Source of the DNA: JBFWQM01 sp050249455 | Lineage (GTDB): Bacteria > Pseudomonadota > Alphaproteobacteria > MPNO01 > VGEU01 | Assembly: GCA_050249455.1 (NCBI GenBank) | Contig: JBFWQM010000138.1 | Span: 1-14,675 of the forward strand | DNA: 14,675 nucleotides | Reading direction: 5' to 3' | Shown here: in pieces, positions 7,500-13,454 of the stretch | Layout: each line of letters begins with the position of its first letter | Position numbering within the stretch: the first letter of the stretch is position 1 | The notes under the pieces: generated by a model | Told to the model about the DNA's origin: nothing | Seen by the model: only the letters and a program-made list of their open reading frames with translations | Databases searched by the model: none | Made by a program: the position numbers and the translations under genes

Positions 7500-8190
7500 G
7501 AACGTCCTGATCGTCGGCGCGGGCCGCGGGCTCAGCGCCTCGCTGGCCAGACTCTGCGCGAAGGAGGGTATGCAGGTCGGCCTCGCCGCGCGCGACGCCG
7601 GCAAGCTCGGCCCGCTGGTGCAGGAGACCGGCGCGCGGGCGTGGTCGTGTGACGCCTCCAAGCCCGCCGACGTGGACAGGCTGTTCGACGCCTTCGCCAA
7701 GGAAGTCGGCGCGCCCGACCTCGTCGTCTACAACCCGAGCTACCGCGCCCGCGGCGCGATCGCCGAGGTCGACCGCGACGAGACCCTGAAGGCGCTGATG
7801 ATCACGTGCTATGGCGGCTTCCTGGTCGGCCAGGCGGCGGCGCAGCGCATGCTGCCGCGCGGCAAGGGCACCATCATCTTCACCGGCGCGTCGGCCAGCG
7901 TGAAGGGCTACGTCAACTCGGCGCCGTTCGCGATGGGCAAGTTCGGCCTGCGCGGGCTGTGCCAGAGCATGGCGCGCGAGCTGGCGCCCAAGAACATCCA
8001 CGTCGCCGAGGTGCTGGTGGACGGCGGCATCGCGCGTCCGTCGGACGACCCGCGCGGCGTGCGCGACCGTGGCCCCGACGGCCTGCTCGACCCCGACGCG
8101 ATCGCCGACACCTACCTCTACCTCCACCGCCAGCCGCGCAACGCGTGGACGTGGGAGATCGAGGTCAGGCCGTGGGTGGAGACGTTCTGA
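7486..8190 (+). CDS. Short-chain dehydrogenase/reductase family protein with FxxxK active site
   Basis: Rossmann-fold NAD(P)-binding protein of 234 residues. The cofactor loop is GAGRGLS (11-17), after strand VLIV. Ser136 in FTGAS matches the catalytic Ser. The usual YxxxK is Phe148-Ala-Met-Gly-Lys152, so the catalytic Tyr is missing. The NNAG stretch is YNPS (82-85). From memory, a subfamily of proteobacterial SDRs carries this FAMGK form, so it is probably not a sequencing error. The ATG at 7486 is chosen because AAGGGAG lies eight bases before it; the frame is open further upstream only inside the ligase gene. It overlaps the ligase by 14 bases, suggesting coupled translation and a joint role in acyl metabolism (inference). 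It may be a reductase using another acid, or a non-catalytic binder. Confidence 0.88.
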   Translation: MSEHENVLIVGAGRGLSASLARLCAKEGMQVGLAARDAGKLGPLVQETGARAWSCDASKPADVDRLFDAFAKEVGAPDLVVYNPSYRARGAIAEVDRDETLKALMITCYGGFLVGQAAAQRMLPRGKGTIIFTGASASVKGYVNSAPFAMGKFGLRGLCQSMARELAPKNIHVAEVLVDGGIARPSDDPRGVRDRGPDGLLDPDAIADTYLYLHRQPRNAWTWEIEVRPWVETF

Positions 8191-8212
8191 CCTCGGCGCG
8201 CATCGACGTTGC

Positions 8213-8311
8213 GTAGGGGCGGGTCTCAGACCCGCCCGCGGCGTCTGGTCCGGCACCGGCATGGAAAGCAAAAAAAAGCAAAAACAGTGCGGGTTTGAAA
8301 CCCGCCGCTAC
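8213..8311. repeat. Paired inverted hairpins (REPIN-like), family C
   Basis: The left unit begins at 8213 (GTAGGGGCGGGTCTCAGACC) and the right unit ends at 8311. Read in reverse complement, the right unit begins GTAGCGGCGGGTTTCAAACC. The units match over 24 bases with three differences. Each forms its own stem, GGGTCT/AGACCC on the left and GGGTTT/AAACCC on the right. Two of the three differences are a compensating pair in that stem. The middle contains an A-rich run (8270-8285) unlike the GC-rich surroundings. The element lies in the 245-base gap between two convergent genes and has the layout of a non-autonomous REPIN or a small inverted-repeat element. The gap also holds a small CCGGT/ACCGG hairpin at 8341-8353. 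Confidence 0.8.
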
Positions 8312-8386
8312 AGAACGTCGCCACCTGGAACCGCTCTCTGCCGGTGAAACCGGAGGGCGACTGGCAAGAAAAGAAGGAAAACGTGG

Positions 8387-8409
8387 ATGGCCGTGACAGG
8401 CACGGCCAT
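8387..8409. repeat. 9-bp palindrome related to family B, copy 2
   Basis: ATGGCCGTG (8387-8395) pairs with CACGGCCAT (8401-8409) around the loop ACAGG. It differs from the copy at 3710-3740 by a paired G-C to T-A change in the stem and one loop base (ACAAG there). On the right the sequence continues GACG as in copy 1, but the left flank has diverged. It lies 27 bases after the gapR stop, in the convergent gap. Confidence 0.65.
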
Positions 8410-8435
8410 GACGTAGCGGGGGTGATGCGGCGCGC

Positions 8436-8699
8436 CTACTCCGCCGCCAACGCCTCGATCATGCCGAGCGCGGCGAGGTACGTGTCGCGCAGCATCTCCT
8501 GCTCGCGGCGATCCTCGATCTTCATCTTACGCAGGCGGATGACCTGGCGCATGATCTTGGGGTCGAAGCCGGCGCTCTTGGCCTCCGCGTAGACGTCGCG
8601 GATGTCGGCGCCGAGGCCGGCCTTCTCCTCCTCCAGCCGCTCGATGCGCGCGACGAACGAGCGCAAGCGCTCCTGTGCCGTCTGGTCGATCCCGCTCAT
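8436..8699 (-). CDS. gapR: GapR/DUF2312 nucleoid-associated protein
   Basis: Small protein of 87 residues that matches the DUF2312 family over its whole length. The Caulobacter member GapR is a nucleoid-associated protein that clamps overtwisted DNA ahead of replication and transcription, helping topoisomerases. Visible here are a charged N-terminal coiled-coil stretch (about 8-45, RLRSFVARIERLEEEKAG), the family-typical AEAKSAGFDPKIMRQVIRLRK (about 38-58), and a C-terminal helix DTYLAALGM. The ATG at 8699 follows GAGGGG at about five bases. It stands alone on the minus strand, downstream of the DM13 gene and after a strong hairpin, and ends facing the dehydrogenase gene. The family is mostly alphaproteobacterial, which supports the lineage call. 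Confidence 0.92.
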   Translation of the reverse strand: MSGIDQTAQERLRSFVARIERLEEEKAGLGADIRDVYAEAKSAGFDPKIMRQVIRLRKMKIEDRREQEMLRDTYLAALGMIEALAAE

Positions 8700-8738
8700 G
8701 CGCCCCTCGCCATACTCAAGATCTCAACCGATAGACCC

Positions 8739-8768
8739 CGGCCCGGCGACTCGCAAGCCGCCGGGCCG
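8739..8768. terminator. 10-bp stem hairpin after the DM13 gene
   Basis: CGGCCCGGCG (8739-8748) pairs perfectly with CGCCGGGCCG (8759-8768) around a 10-base loop. It lies 39 bases past the DM13 stop in the direction of transcription and before gapR, so it may end the spondin-DM13 transcript. No T-run follows. A rho-dependent or mRNA-stabilising role is equally possible. Confidence 0.45.
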
Positions 8769-8807
8769 AATCGGCTGTGGAAGGCGTGTGGATAGCGTGT
8801 ACAGAAC

Positions 8808-9323
8808 TCACGCCGACGGGGCGGCGTCGGCCGGCTTCAGGGTGGCCGGCGAGATCAGGACGCCGAACTCCTTGCACCAGATCACGACGCTCTTCGCGCG
8901 CGCGAGGTCCACGCCGGCCGGGATGTCGTAGACTTGGCTGCCCTGGAACGCGCGCAGGCGGCCGAGGTCGGTCATCGCGGCGGCGCGGAAGTCGGCGGCG
9001 CTCTGCACGTCGGCCCGGTCCGCGAGATAGACGTGGAAGCGCGGCCCCGGCCCGACCGCGAAGTCGGCGCCGAGGTGGACCACGCGAGAATCGCGCCCGG
9101 CCAGCACGCTGACCGTGCCACGGCCCCAGTGCACCGGGTCGTTCGGGTCGGGATGGATGAACGTGCCGCCGGCGACCGCGGTCTTGGCGGCGCGGTCGGC
9201 GACGGTCTCCATCGCGACGTCGTTCAGGAACCAGAACGGATAGACGAAGATGCCGGTCGCGAACCCGGCGATGCCACCGAGCAACCCGGCGGCGATGGCG
9301 ACGAGAAGGTAACGGCGAAGCAT
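8808..9323 (-). CDS. Membrane-anchored DM13-domain protein
   Basis: Protein of 171 residues. An N-terminal hydrophobic segment (about 5-33, RRYLLVAIAAGLLGGIAG) would anchor it with the rest in the periplasm. Residues about 60-163 match the DM13 fold: GTVSVLAGRDSRVVHLG, FHVYLA, GRLRAFQGSQVYDIP, and VVIWCKEFGVLISPATL with the single conserved Cys150. DM13 domains occur in bacteria and in animal extracellular proteins. A redox or electron-transfer role through that Cys has been proposed for the family but not shown here. The ATG at 9323 is chosen because GGGAG (minus strand, 9336-9332) precedes it by eight bases; the frame extends to a TTG at 9338. The gap of 63 bases to the upstream spondin gene on the same strand suggests an operon. 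Confidence 0.85.
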   Translation of the reverse strand: MLRRYLLVAIAAGLLGGIAGFATGIFVYPFWFLNDVAMETVADRAAKTAVAGGTFIHPDPNDPVHWGRGTVSVLAGRDSRVVHLGADFAVGPGPRFHVYLADRADVQSAADFRAAAMTDLGRLRAFQGSQVYDIPAGVDLARAKSVVIWCKEFGVLISPATLKPADAAPSA

Positions 9324-9386
9324 GGCGTGATCTCCCAAGCGGGCGGCGGCGCTGCGACGACAAGGTCGCCGCGGCGCCGGGCGCGG

Positions 9387-10061
9387 TTACCGGTTCGACA
9401 CCTGCGCGGGCATCTCGGACCGCTTCTCGAACGTGATGGTACCGACCGGCACCATGCGGCCGTCCTGCATGAAATGCGGTGCCGCGTTGAGCATGATGGC
9501 GCGGTGCGGCCGGACGTCGATGTCGTCGGCGCGGTAGGTCGTGCCGTCGTCGGTGCCGGCGTCCCAGGCGTAGACGGTCATCGTCCGGCGCGCCGTCCAG
9601 CCGGCGCCGTCGCGCAGGTCGACGTCGGCGATGCCGGCGAACCAGTCGGGGCTGGGCGCGATCATCGCCGCCAGCGACACCATCGGGTAGATCGGATCGA
9701 CCGTGAAGGTGACGGTCGCGCTGCCCGGCGGGCCGAAGATCGGCTGGCTCTCGATCAGCGCACCGGCCTTGCCGGCGTCGACCGCGTCCTTGATCTCGCG
9801 GTTGAGCGGGCTGTGCGACCCCGCCTCCGCCAGCCGCTCCAGCCCGTCGGTCGCGATGCCGCCGGCACGGAACAGGACGTAGCGGTCGCCGTGGGTAGCG
9901 CCTATCAGGCCGGAGAAGTGGGCGCCCGGCGGGTAGTCCCTGGGGTGGGTCGCGGCCGACCAGGTGCCGTCGAAGGTGGCGGTGTAGGTCGCGGCCGTGT
10001 CGGCGGCCAGCGCGCCGTGGGCGGCGAAGGTCAGGGCGGCGGCGAGGCAGAGCTTGTTCAT
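9387..10061 (-). CDS. Exported spondin-domain protein
   Basis: Protein of 224 residues with a Sec signal peptide: MNK, a hydrophobic core, and an ALA-A cut near residue 19 or 20. The mature part matches the Spondin_N domain: YTATFDGTWSAATHP (26-40), HFSGLIGATH, PSPDWFAGI (136-144) and WDAGTDDGTTY (166-176). In animals this domain is found in F-spondin at the cell surface. Bacterial members are exported proteins of unknown role, possibly binding metal or matrix. The only Cys is in the signal peptide and there is no lipobox or anchor, so it is probably free in the periplasm or secreted. The ATG at 10061 has GGAGA eight bases upstream; an earlier in-frame TTG at 10094 would bury the signal peptide. 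It heads a unit with the DM13 gene and is divergent from the LysR gene. Confidence 0.88.
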   Translation of the reverse strand: MNKLCLAAALTFAAHGALAADTAATYTATFDGTWSAATHPRDYPPGAHFSGLIGATHGDRYVLFRAGGIATDGLERLAEAGSHSPLNREIKDAVDAGKAGALIESQPIFGPPGSATVTFTVDPIYPMVSLAAMIAPSPDWFAGIADVDLRDGAGWTARRTMTVYAWDAGTDDGTTYRADDIDVRPHRAIMLNAAPHFMQDGRMVPVGTITFEKRSEMPAQVSNR

Positions 10062-10156
10062 GGCGGTGTCTCCATCGGTCCGGGTGTGCGTCAATCGCAG
10101 GCGGACGCTACGGCCGCGGGGCGTGCGCGCTCCAATACCGATGGACTCCCGTTTCT

Positions 10157-10171
10157 ATAGCTTCCGGCTAT
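10157..10171. promoter_or_regulatory. Candidate LysR-type binding site ATAG-N7-CTAT
   Basis: ATAGCTTCCGGCTAT is a palindrome with the T-N11-A core usual for LysR regulators. It lies 33 bases before the LysR start and 95 bases before the spondin start on the other strand. A TATGAT at 10169-10174 that overlaps its right edge could be the -10 of the LysR gene, so binding could repress that gene and act on the divergent pair. There is only one copy. Confidence 0.55.
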
Positions 10172-10203
10172 GATCGCGCCGGGACGGGCCGGAGCGCTGC
10201 GCG

Positions 10204-11091
10204 ATGGAGATGCACCAGATCCGCTATTTCCTGGCGGTGGCGGAGGCGCTGAACTTCACCCGCGCCGCCGCCGCGTGCCATGTGGCGCAGCCGTCGCTGA
10301 CCCGCGCGATCCGCAAGCTGGAGGACGAGCTCGGCGGGCCCCTTTTCCGGCGCGAGCGCGAGCGCACCGGGCTCACCGAGCTCGGCCGCCGGATGAAGCC
10401 CTTTCTGGAGCAGACCTTGTCGCTGGCGCAGGCGGCGCAGCGCGAGGCCGAAAGCTTCCGCAACCTGGAGCGCGCGCCGCTGACCCTGGGCGTGATGTGC
10501 ACCATCGGCCCGACCCGGCTGACGCCGCTGGTGGGCCTGCTCGCCAACCGGGTGCCCGGCCTGGAGCTGAAGCTACGCGAGGGCGCCGGCCGCCAGATCG
10601 TGGCCGCGCTGCTGAAAGGCGAGGTCGACGCCGCCATCGTCGGCCTGCCGGACTATCCCGATCTCGTGCGGGCCGAGCCGCTCTACCGCGAGCGCTACGT
10701 CGTCGCCTTCGCCCCCGGCCACCGCTTCGAGGCGATGAACGCGGTGCCGGTATCGGCGATGGAAGGGGAGAACTACCTGCGCCGGCTGAACTGCGAGTAC
10801 CCGGAGCATTTCCGGGCGCAGGCCGGCGACTGGACGGTCGGCCTCAACGTCCGCTACGAGAGCGAGCGCGAGGACTGGATCCAGGCGATGATCCTGGCCG
10901 GCATGGGCTGCGCCTTCATGCCCGAATACATGCCGATGTTCCCGGCGATCCGCAGCCGCGTCGTGGTCGAGCCCGAGATCGTCCGCGAGGTCAGCCTGGC
11001 GACCGTGCGCGGCCGGCGCCATCCGCCGGCGCTCGACCTCCTGGTCGGGATGGCGAAAAGCCATCCCTGGAGCCGATTGAGCCCGGACTAG
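10204..11091 (+). CDS. LysR-family transcriptional regulator
   Basis: DNA-binding regulator of 295 residues, the standard LysR length. The winged helix-turn-helix is at about 1-62 (MEMHQIRYFLAVAEALNFTRAA, AQPSLTRAIRKLEDELG, LFRRERERTGLTELG). The effector-binding domain runs from about 92 to 290. It has a single Cys197 (RRLNCEYPEH) in the region where OxyR has its redox cysteines. The second OxyR-type Cys is absent, so it should not be called OxyR. The ATG at 10204 has GGAG about nine bases upstream. It is divergent from the spondin-DM13 unit, with a likely binding site between, so it is the natural candidate regulator of that unit. The stop codon overlaps that of the convergent DUF1244 gene. 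The ligand is unknown. Confidence 0.92.
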   Translation: MEMHQIRYFLAVAEALNFTRAAAACHVAQPSLTRAIRKLEDELGGPLFRRERERTGLTELGRRMKPFLEQTLSLAQAAQREAESFRNLERAPLTLGVMCTIGPTRLTPLVGLLANRVPGLELKLREGAGRQIVAALLKGEVDAAIVGLPDYPDLVRAEPLYRERYVVAFAPGHRFEAMNAVPVSAMEGENYLRRLNCEYPEHFRAQAGDWTVGLNVRYESEREDWIQAMILAGMGCAFMPEYMPMFPAIRSRVVVEPEIVREVSLATVRGRRHPPALDLLVGMAKSHPWSRLSPD

Positions 11092-11390
11092 TGCTTGGTC
11101 GCCGGCTGCGCCTTTTCGAAGGCCGCCTTCTGCTCGGCCGAGGCTTCCTTCTGGTACTTGGCGCGCCATTCGGCATAGGGCATGCCGTAGACGATCTCGC
11201 GCGCCGCCTCGTAGTCCATCGCGACGCCGCGCTCCTCCGCCGCCGCCTTGTACCACTTGGACAGGCAGTTCCGGCAGAACCCGGCCAGGTTCATCAGGTC
11301 GATGTTCTGCACCTCGGTGTGGGTGCGCAAGTGATCGACGAGCGCGCGGAACGCCGCCGCTTCGAGTTCGGTGCGGGTCTTTTCGTCCAT
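11088..11390 (-). CDS. DUF1244 family protein
   Basis: Small protein of 100 residues that matches the DUF1244 family: EAAAFRALVDHL (10-21), VQNIDLMNLAGFCRNCLSKWY (27-47), DYEAAREIVYGMPYAEWRAKYQ (59-80). The FCRNC segment gives a CxxC pair, Cys39 and Cys42, conserved in the family as I recall, which could bind metal or be redox active. No function is established to my knowledge. There is no signal peptide, so it is probably cytosolic. The ATG at 11390 follows a strong AGGAGGGAG. It faces the LysR gene, and their stop codons share one CTAG. A TATAAG on the minus strand at 11420-11415 may be its -10, with TTGGAA 20 bases further upstream, a spacing that is too long to be convincing. Confidence 0.88.
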   Translation of the reverse strand: MDEKTRTELEAAAFRALVDHLRTHTEVQNIDLMNLAGFCRNCLSKWYKAAAEERGVAMDYEAAREIVYGMPYAEWRAKYQKEASAEQKAAFEKAQPATKH

Positions 11391-11460
11391 GGCTCCCTCC
11401 TTCGCGATCGCCCTCTTATATGGAACCGTTCGCGGCGATTTTCCAAGGGGTTCGCGGCCG

Positions 11461-11715
11461 TCAGGCGATCAGCCAGCGCCACACCCCGACCAGGTCGACC
11501 GCCAGGAACCCGCCCTGCAGCAGCACCAGGCTGGGCTCGCGCATCAGCGCGCCCGCAACCGTCCACGACGTCGATGACACGACGAACAACACCCAGCCCC
11601 ACCCGCTGACCGGCAGGTTGAGCGCCAGCACCAGCGCTCCGGCCAGCCCGGTCGCGGTGCCGAGCCACTTGAGGCCGGTCATGCCGCGCCGCCGGCCGCC
11701 ATCGATCGTGGCCAT
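11461..11715 (-). CDS. Small three-helix membrane protein, unknown function
   Basis: Protein of 84 residues with three hydrophobic segments at about 15-33, 38-57 and 61-83. A short basic N-terminus (GGRRRG) and WRW near the C-terminus flank them. I recognise no named family. The pattern of small residues and repeated Trp (GWGWVLF, STSWTVAG, VGVWRWL) recalls PnuC-like or YgjV-like helical proteins, but this is too weak to assign. The ATG at 11715 has GGAGG about eight bases upstream. It is upstream of DUF1244 on the same strand with a 70-base gap, so it may be cotranscribed. It is divergent from the TetR-exporter operon. It looks like a real gene because of its start signal and clean hydrophobic profile. 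Confidence 0.7.
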   Translation of the reverse strand: MATIDGGRRRGMTGLKWLGTATGLAGALVLALNLPVSGWGWVLFVVSSTSWTVAGALMREPSLVLLQGGFLAVDLVGVWRWLIA

Positions 11716-11778
11716 TTCCGTCCCTCCGCCGTCCGGCCGGCACCATGGCGGGGCCGGAGGCCCGCGGCAAGACGACGC

Positions 11779-11806
11779 TTGACCGCGATGCGGACGATCT
11801 TATATT
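11779..11806 (+). promoter_or_regulatory. Promoter of the TetR-exporter operon
   Basis: TTGACC at 11779-11784, a 16-base spacer and TATATT at 11801-11806 each match the sigma-70 consensus at five of six positions. Transcription would start near 11813, inside the palindrome that follows, about 24 bases before the TetR start. Confidence 0.75.
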
Positions 11807-11820
11807 ACTGACCAGTCAGT
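11807..11820. promoter_or_regulatory. TetR operator palindrome
   Basis: ACTGAC-CA-GTCAGT is a perfect 6-bp inverted repeat around CA. It directly follows the -10 box and covers the predicted start site. TetR-family operators often contain such TGAC...GTCA palindromes beside their own gene. Binding here would block transcription, so the operon is probably repressed by its first product and released by a ligand. Confidence 0.7.
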
Positions 11821-11836
11821 TATTAATGAGGTGCCT

Positions 11837-12493
11837 ATGGCTCCCCCCGAACCGCGTTGGCAGCGCCGCAAGGACGCCCGGCCCGGCGAGATCGTCGAGG
11901 CGGCGCTGGCGCTGTTCGCCGAGCGGGGCTTCGCACCGACGCGGCTGGACGACGTCGCCGCCCGCGCAGGGGTCAGCAAGGGCACCCTCTATCTCTACTT
12001 CCCTAACAAGGCGGAGCTGTTCAAGGCGGTGGTGCGCGAGACGCTGCTGCCCATCCTGGCGCAGGCGGAGGCCGCGGCGGCCGGTTTCGCCGGTCCCACC
12101 CCGGCCCTCGTCGCCGCCCTGATGGGCCGCCTGGTCGCCCTCATCGCCACCTCGCCGGCCGGCGCCATCCCCAAGCTGGTGATCGCGGAAGCTGCCAACT
12201 TCCCCGACATCGCCCGCTTCTACCGCGCCGAGGTGATCGATCGCGGGCTCGGCCTGGTCGCCGCCCTGGTCCGGCGCGGGGTCGAGCGCGGCGAGTTCCG
12301 CGCCGTGGACCCGCTGCACGCCGCCCGCACCGTCATCGCGCCGCTGCTGTTCGTCGCCATCTGGCGGCATTCCTTCGAGCGGACCGACGCCCAGCCGCTC
12401 GACGTCGACGGCTTCGTGGGCACCTGCACCTCGATCATCCTGGCGGGCCTCGCCGCCCGCCCCGACACGGAGGACGGCGATGAGCGTCCTTGA
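11837..12493 (+). CDS. TetR-family repressor of the downstream exporter
   Basis: Regulator of 218 residues. The N-terminal helix-turn-helix is clear at about 18-63: EIVEAALALFAERGFAPTRLDDVAARAG, VSKGTLYLYFPNKAELF. The C-terminal ligand domain (about 70-210) is less conserved and resembles the AcrR/CecR type. The ATG at 11837 has GAGGTG five bases upstream; a GTG two codons earlier is inside that site and is rejected. It is the first gene of an operon with an HlyD-type adaptor, ATPase and permease, overlapping the adaptor gene by 14 bases. In E. coli the TetR-type CecR (YbiH) sits before ybhGFSR in the same order. The operator just upstream suggests self-repression. The inducer is unknown, perhaps a toxic compound exported by the pump. 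Confidence 0.92.
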   Translation: MAPPEPRWQRRKDARPGEIVEAALALFAERGFAPTRLDDVAARAGVSKGTLYLYFPNKAELFKAVVRETLLPILAQAEAAAAGFAGPTPALVAALMGRLVALIATSPAGAIPKLVIAEAANFPDIARFYRAEVIDRGLGLVAALVRRGVERGEFRAVDPLHAARTVIAPLLFVAIWRHSFERTDAQPLDVDGFVGTCTSIILAGLAARPDTEDGDERP

Positions 12494-13451
12494 CTCCATC
12501 GGCGCGTTGTTCGCCGCGGCGGCCGCCTGGGCCGGCCTCGCCGGCGGCGACACCGGCGCGCTGCGCTTCCAGGGCTACGCGGAGGCGGAGTTCGTGCGCC
12601 CGGCCGCGCCGGTCGGCGGCACCCTGGAGACGCTGTCGGTGCGGCGCGGCGACACGGTCGCGGCCGGCGCGCCACTGTTCGCGCTGAACGCCACCATCGA
12701 ACGCGCCGCCTATGACGAGAGCGTCGCGCGGCTGCAGCAGGCCGAGGCGCAGCTCGCCGACCTGCGCAAGGGCAAGCGCGAGACCGAGATGCGCGCCATC
12801 GAGGCGCAGCGCGCCCAGGCCGAGGCCGCCCTGCGGCTGTCGGAATCGCAGCTCCGGCGGCAGGAGGTGCTGGCGGCGCAGAACATCGCGGCGAAGTCGA
12901 GCCTGGACGAGGCGCGCTCCGCCGCCCAGCGCGACCGCGCCCGGGTGGCGGAGCTCAATGCCGAATGGCGCACCGCGACATTGGGCGGGCGCACCGACGC
13001 GGTCCAGGCCGCTGCGATGGCGGTCGAGATGGCGAACGCGGAGGTCAGCCGCGCCGCCCGCCGGCTGGCCGAGATCGCGCCGCCGGCGCCGGCCGACGCG
13101 CTGGTGTTCGACACCTATTTCCGGCCCGGCGAGTTCGTGCCCGCCGGCGCCCCGGTGCTGGCGCTGCTGCCGCCCGGCAACGTCAAGGTCCGGTTCTTCG
13201 TGCCGGAGCCCAGGCTGGGATTCGTTTCGGTCGGCGAACGGGTCGCCATCGCCTGCGACGGTTGCGCGAGCGGAATGACCGCGCGGGTCAGCTACGTCGC
13301 GCCGTCGGCCGAGTTCACTCCGCCGGTGATCTATTCGATCGAGAGCCGGGCCAAGCTGGTCTTCCTGGTCGAGGCAGTGCCCGAGGGGGCCCCGGCGCGG
13401 CTGCACCCCGGCCAGCCGGTCGACGTGACCCTGCGCCGCAACGGGCGCTGA
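12480..13451 (+). CDS. HlyD-type periplasmic adaptor (YbhG-like)
   Basis: Membrane-fusion protein of 323 residues that would link an inner-membrane ABC exporter to the outer membrane. It has a hydrophobic N-terminus (about 6-22) with no basic residues before it, so a weak signal or anchor. The first lipoyl half is at about 42-70 (APVGGTLETLSVRRGDTVAAGAPLFAL). A long Ala/Glu/Arg-rich coiled-coil hairpin spans about 74-198, and the second lipoyl half is at about 209-230 (VFDTYFRPGEFVPAGAPVLALL). A beta domain follows (FFVPEPRLGFVSVGERVAI). A CDGC motif (Cys259, Cys262) precedes ARVSYVAPSAEFTPPVIYS, a stretch I associate with YbhG-type adaptors. The ATG at 12480 has GGAGG seven bases upstream and overlaps the TetR gene; the ATPase gene starts three bases after its stop. 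Confidence 0.9.
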   Translation: MSVLDSIGALFAAAAAWAGLAGGDTGALRFQGYAEAEFVRPAAPVGGTLETLSVRRGDTVAAGAPLFALNATIERAAYDESVARLQQAEAQLADLRKGKRETEMRAIEAQRAQAEAALRLSESQLRRQEVLAAQNIAAKSSLDEARSAAQRDRARVAELNAEWRTATLGGRTDAVQAAAMAVEMANAEVSRAARRLAEIAPPAPADALVFDTYFRPGEFVPAGAPVLALLPPGNVKVRFFVPEPRLGFVSVGERVAIACDGCASGMTARVSYVAPSAEFTPPVIYSIESRAKLVFLVEAVPEGAPARLHPGQPVDVTLRRNGR

Positions 13452-13454
13452 GCC

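Noticed and set aside
8213..8311. Insertion sequence with terminal repeats
   Set aside because: There is no coding capacity for a transposase and no clear target duplication; at most it is a non-autonomous element.
9324..9338. TTG at 9338 as the DM13 start
   Set aside because: The TTG overlaps the GGGAG that serves the ATG at 9323, and the ATG gives a standard membrane anchor.
10204..11091. Naming the LysR protein OxyR
   Set aside because: It has only one Cys in the key region, no second Cys at the OxyR distance, and a single ATAG-N7-CTAT site instead of a tandem pair.
11415..11446. Promoter for DUF1244 (TTGGAA and TATAAG, minus strand)
   Set aside because: The 20-base spacer is too long for a convincing sigma-70 promoter, and the gene may be read from the membrane-protein gene upstream.
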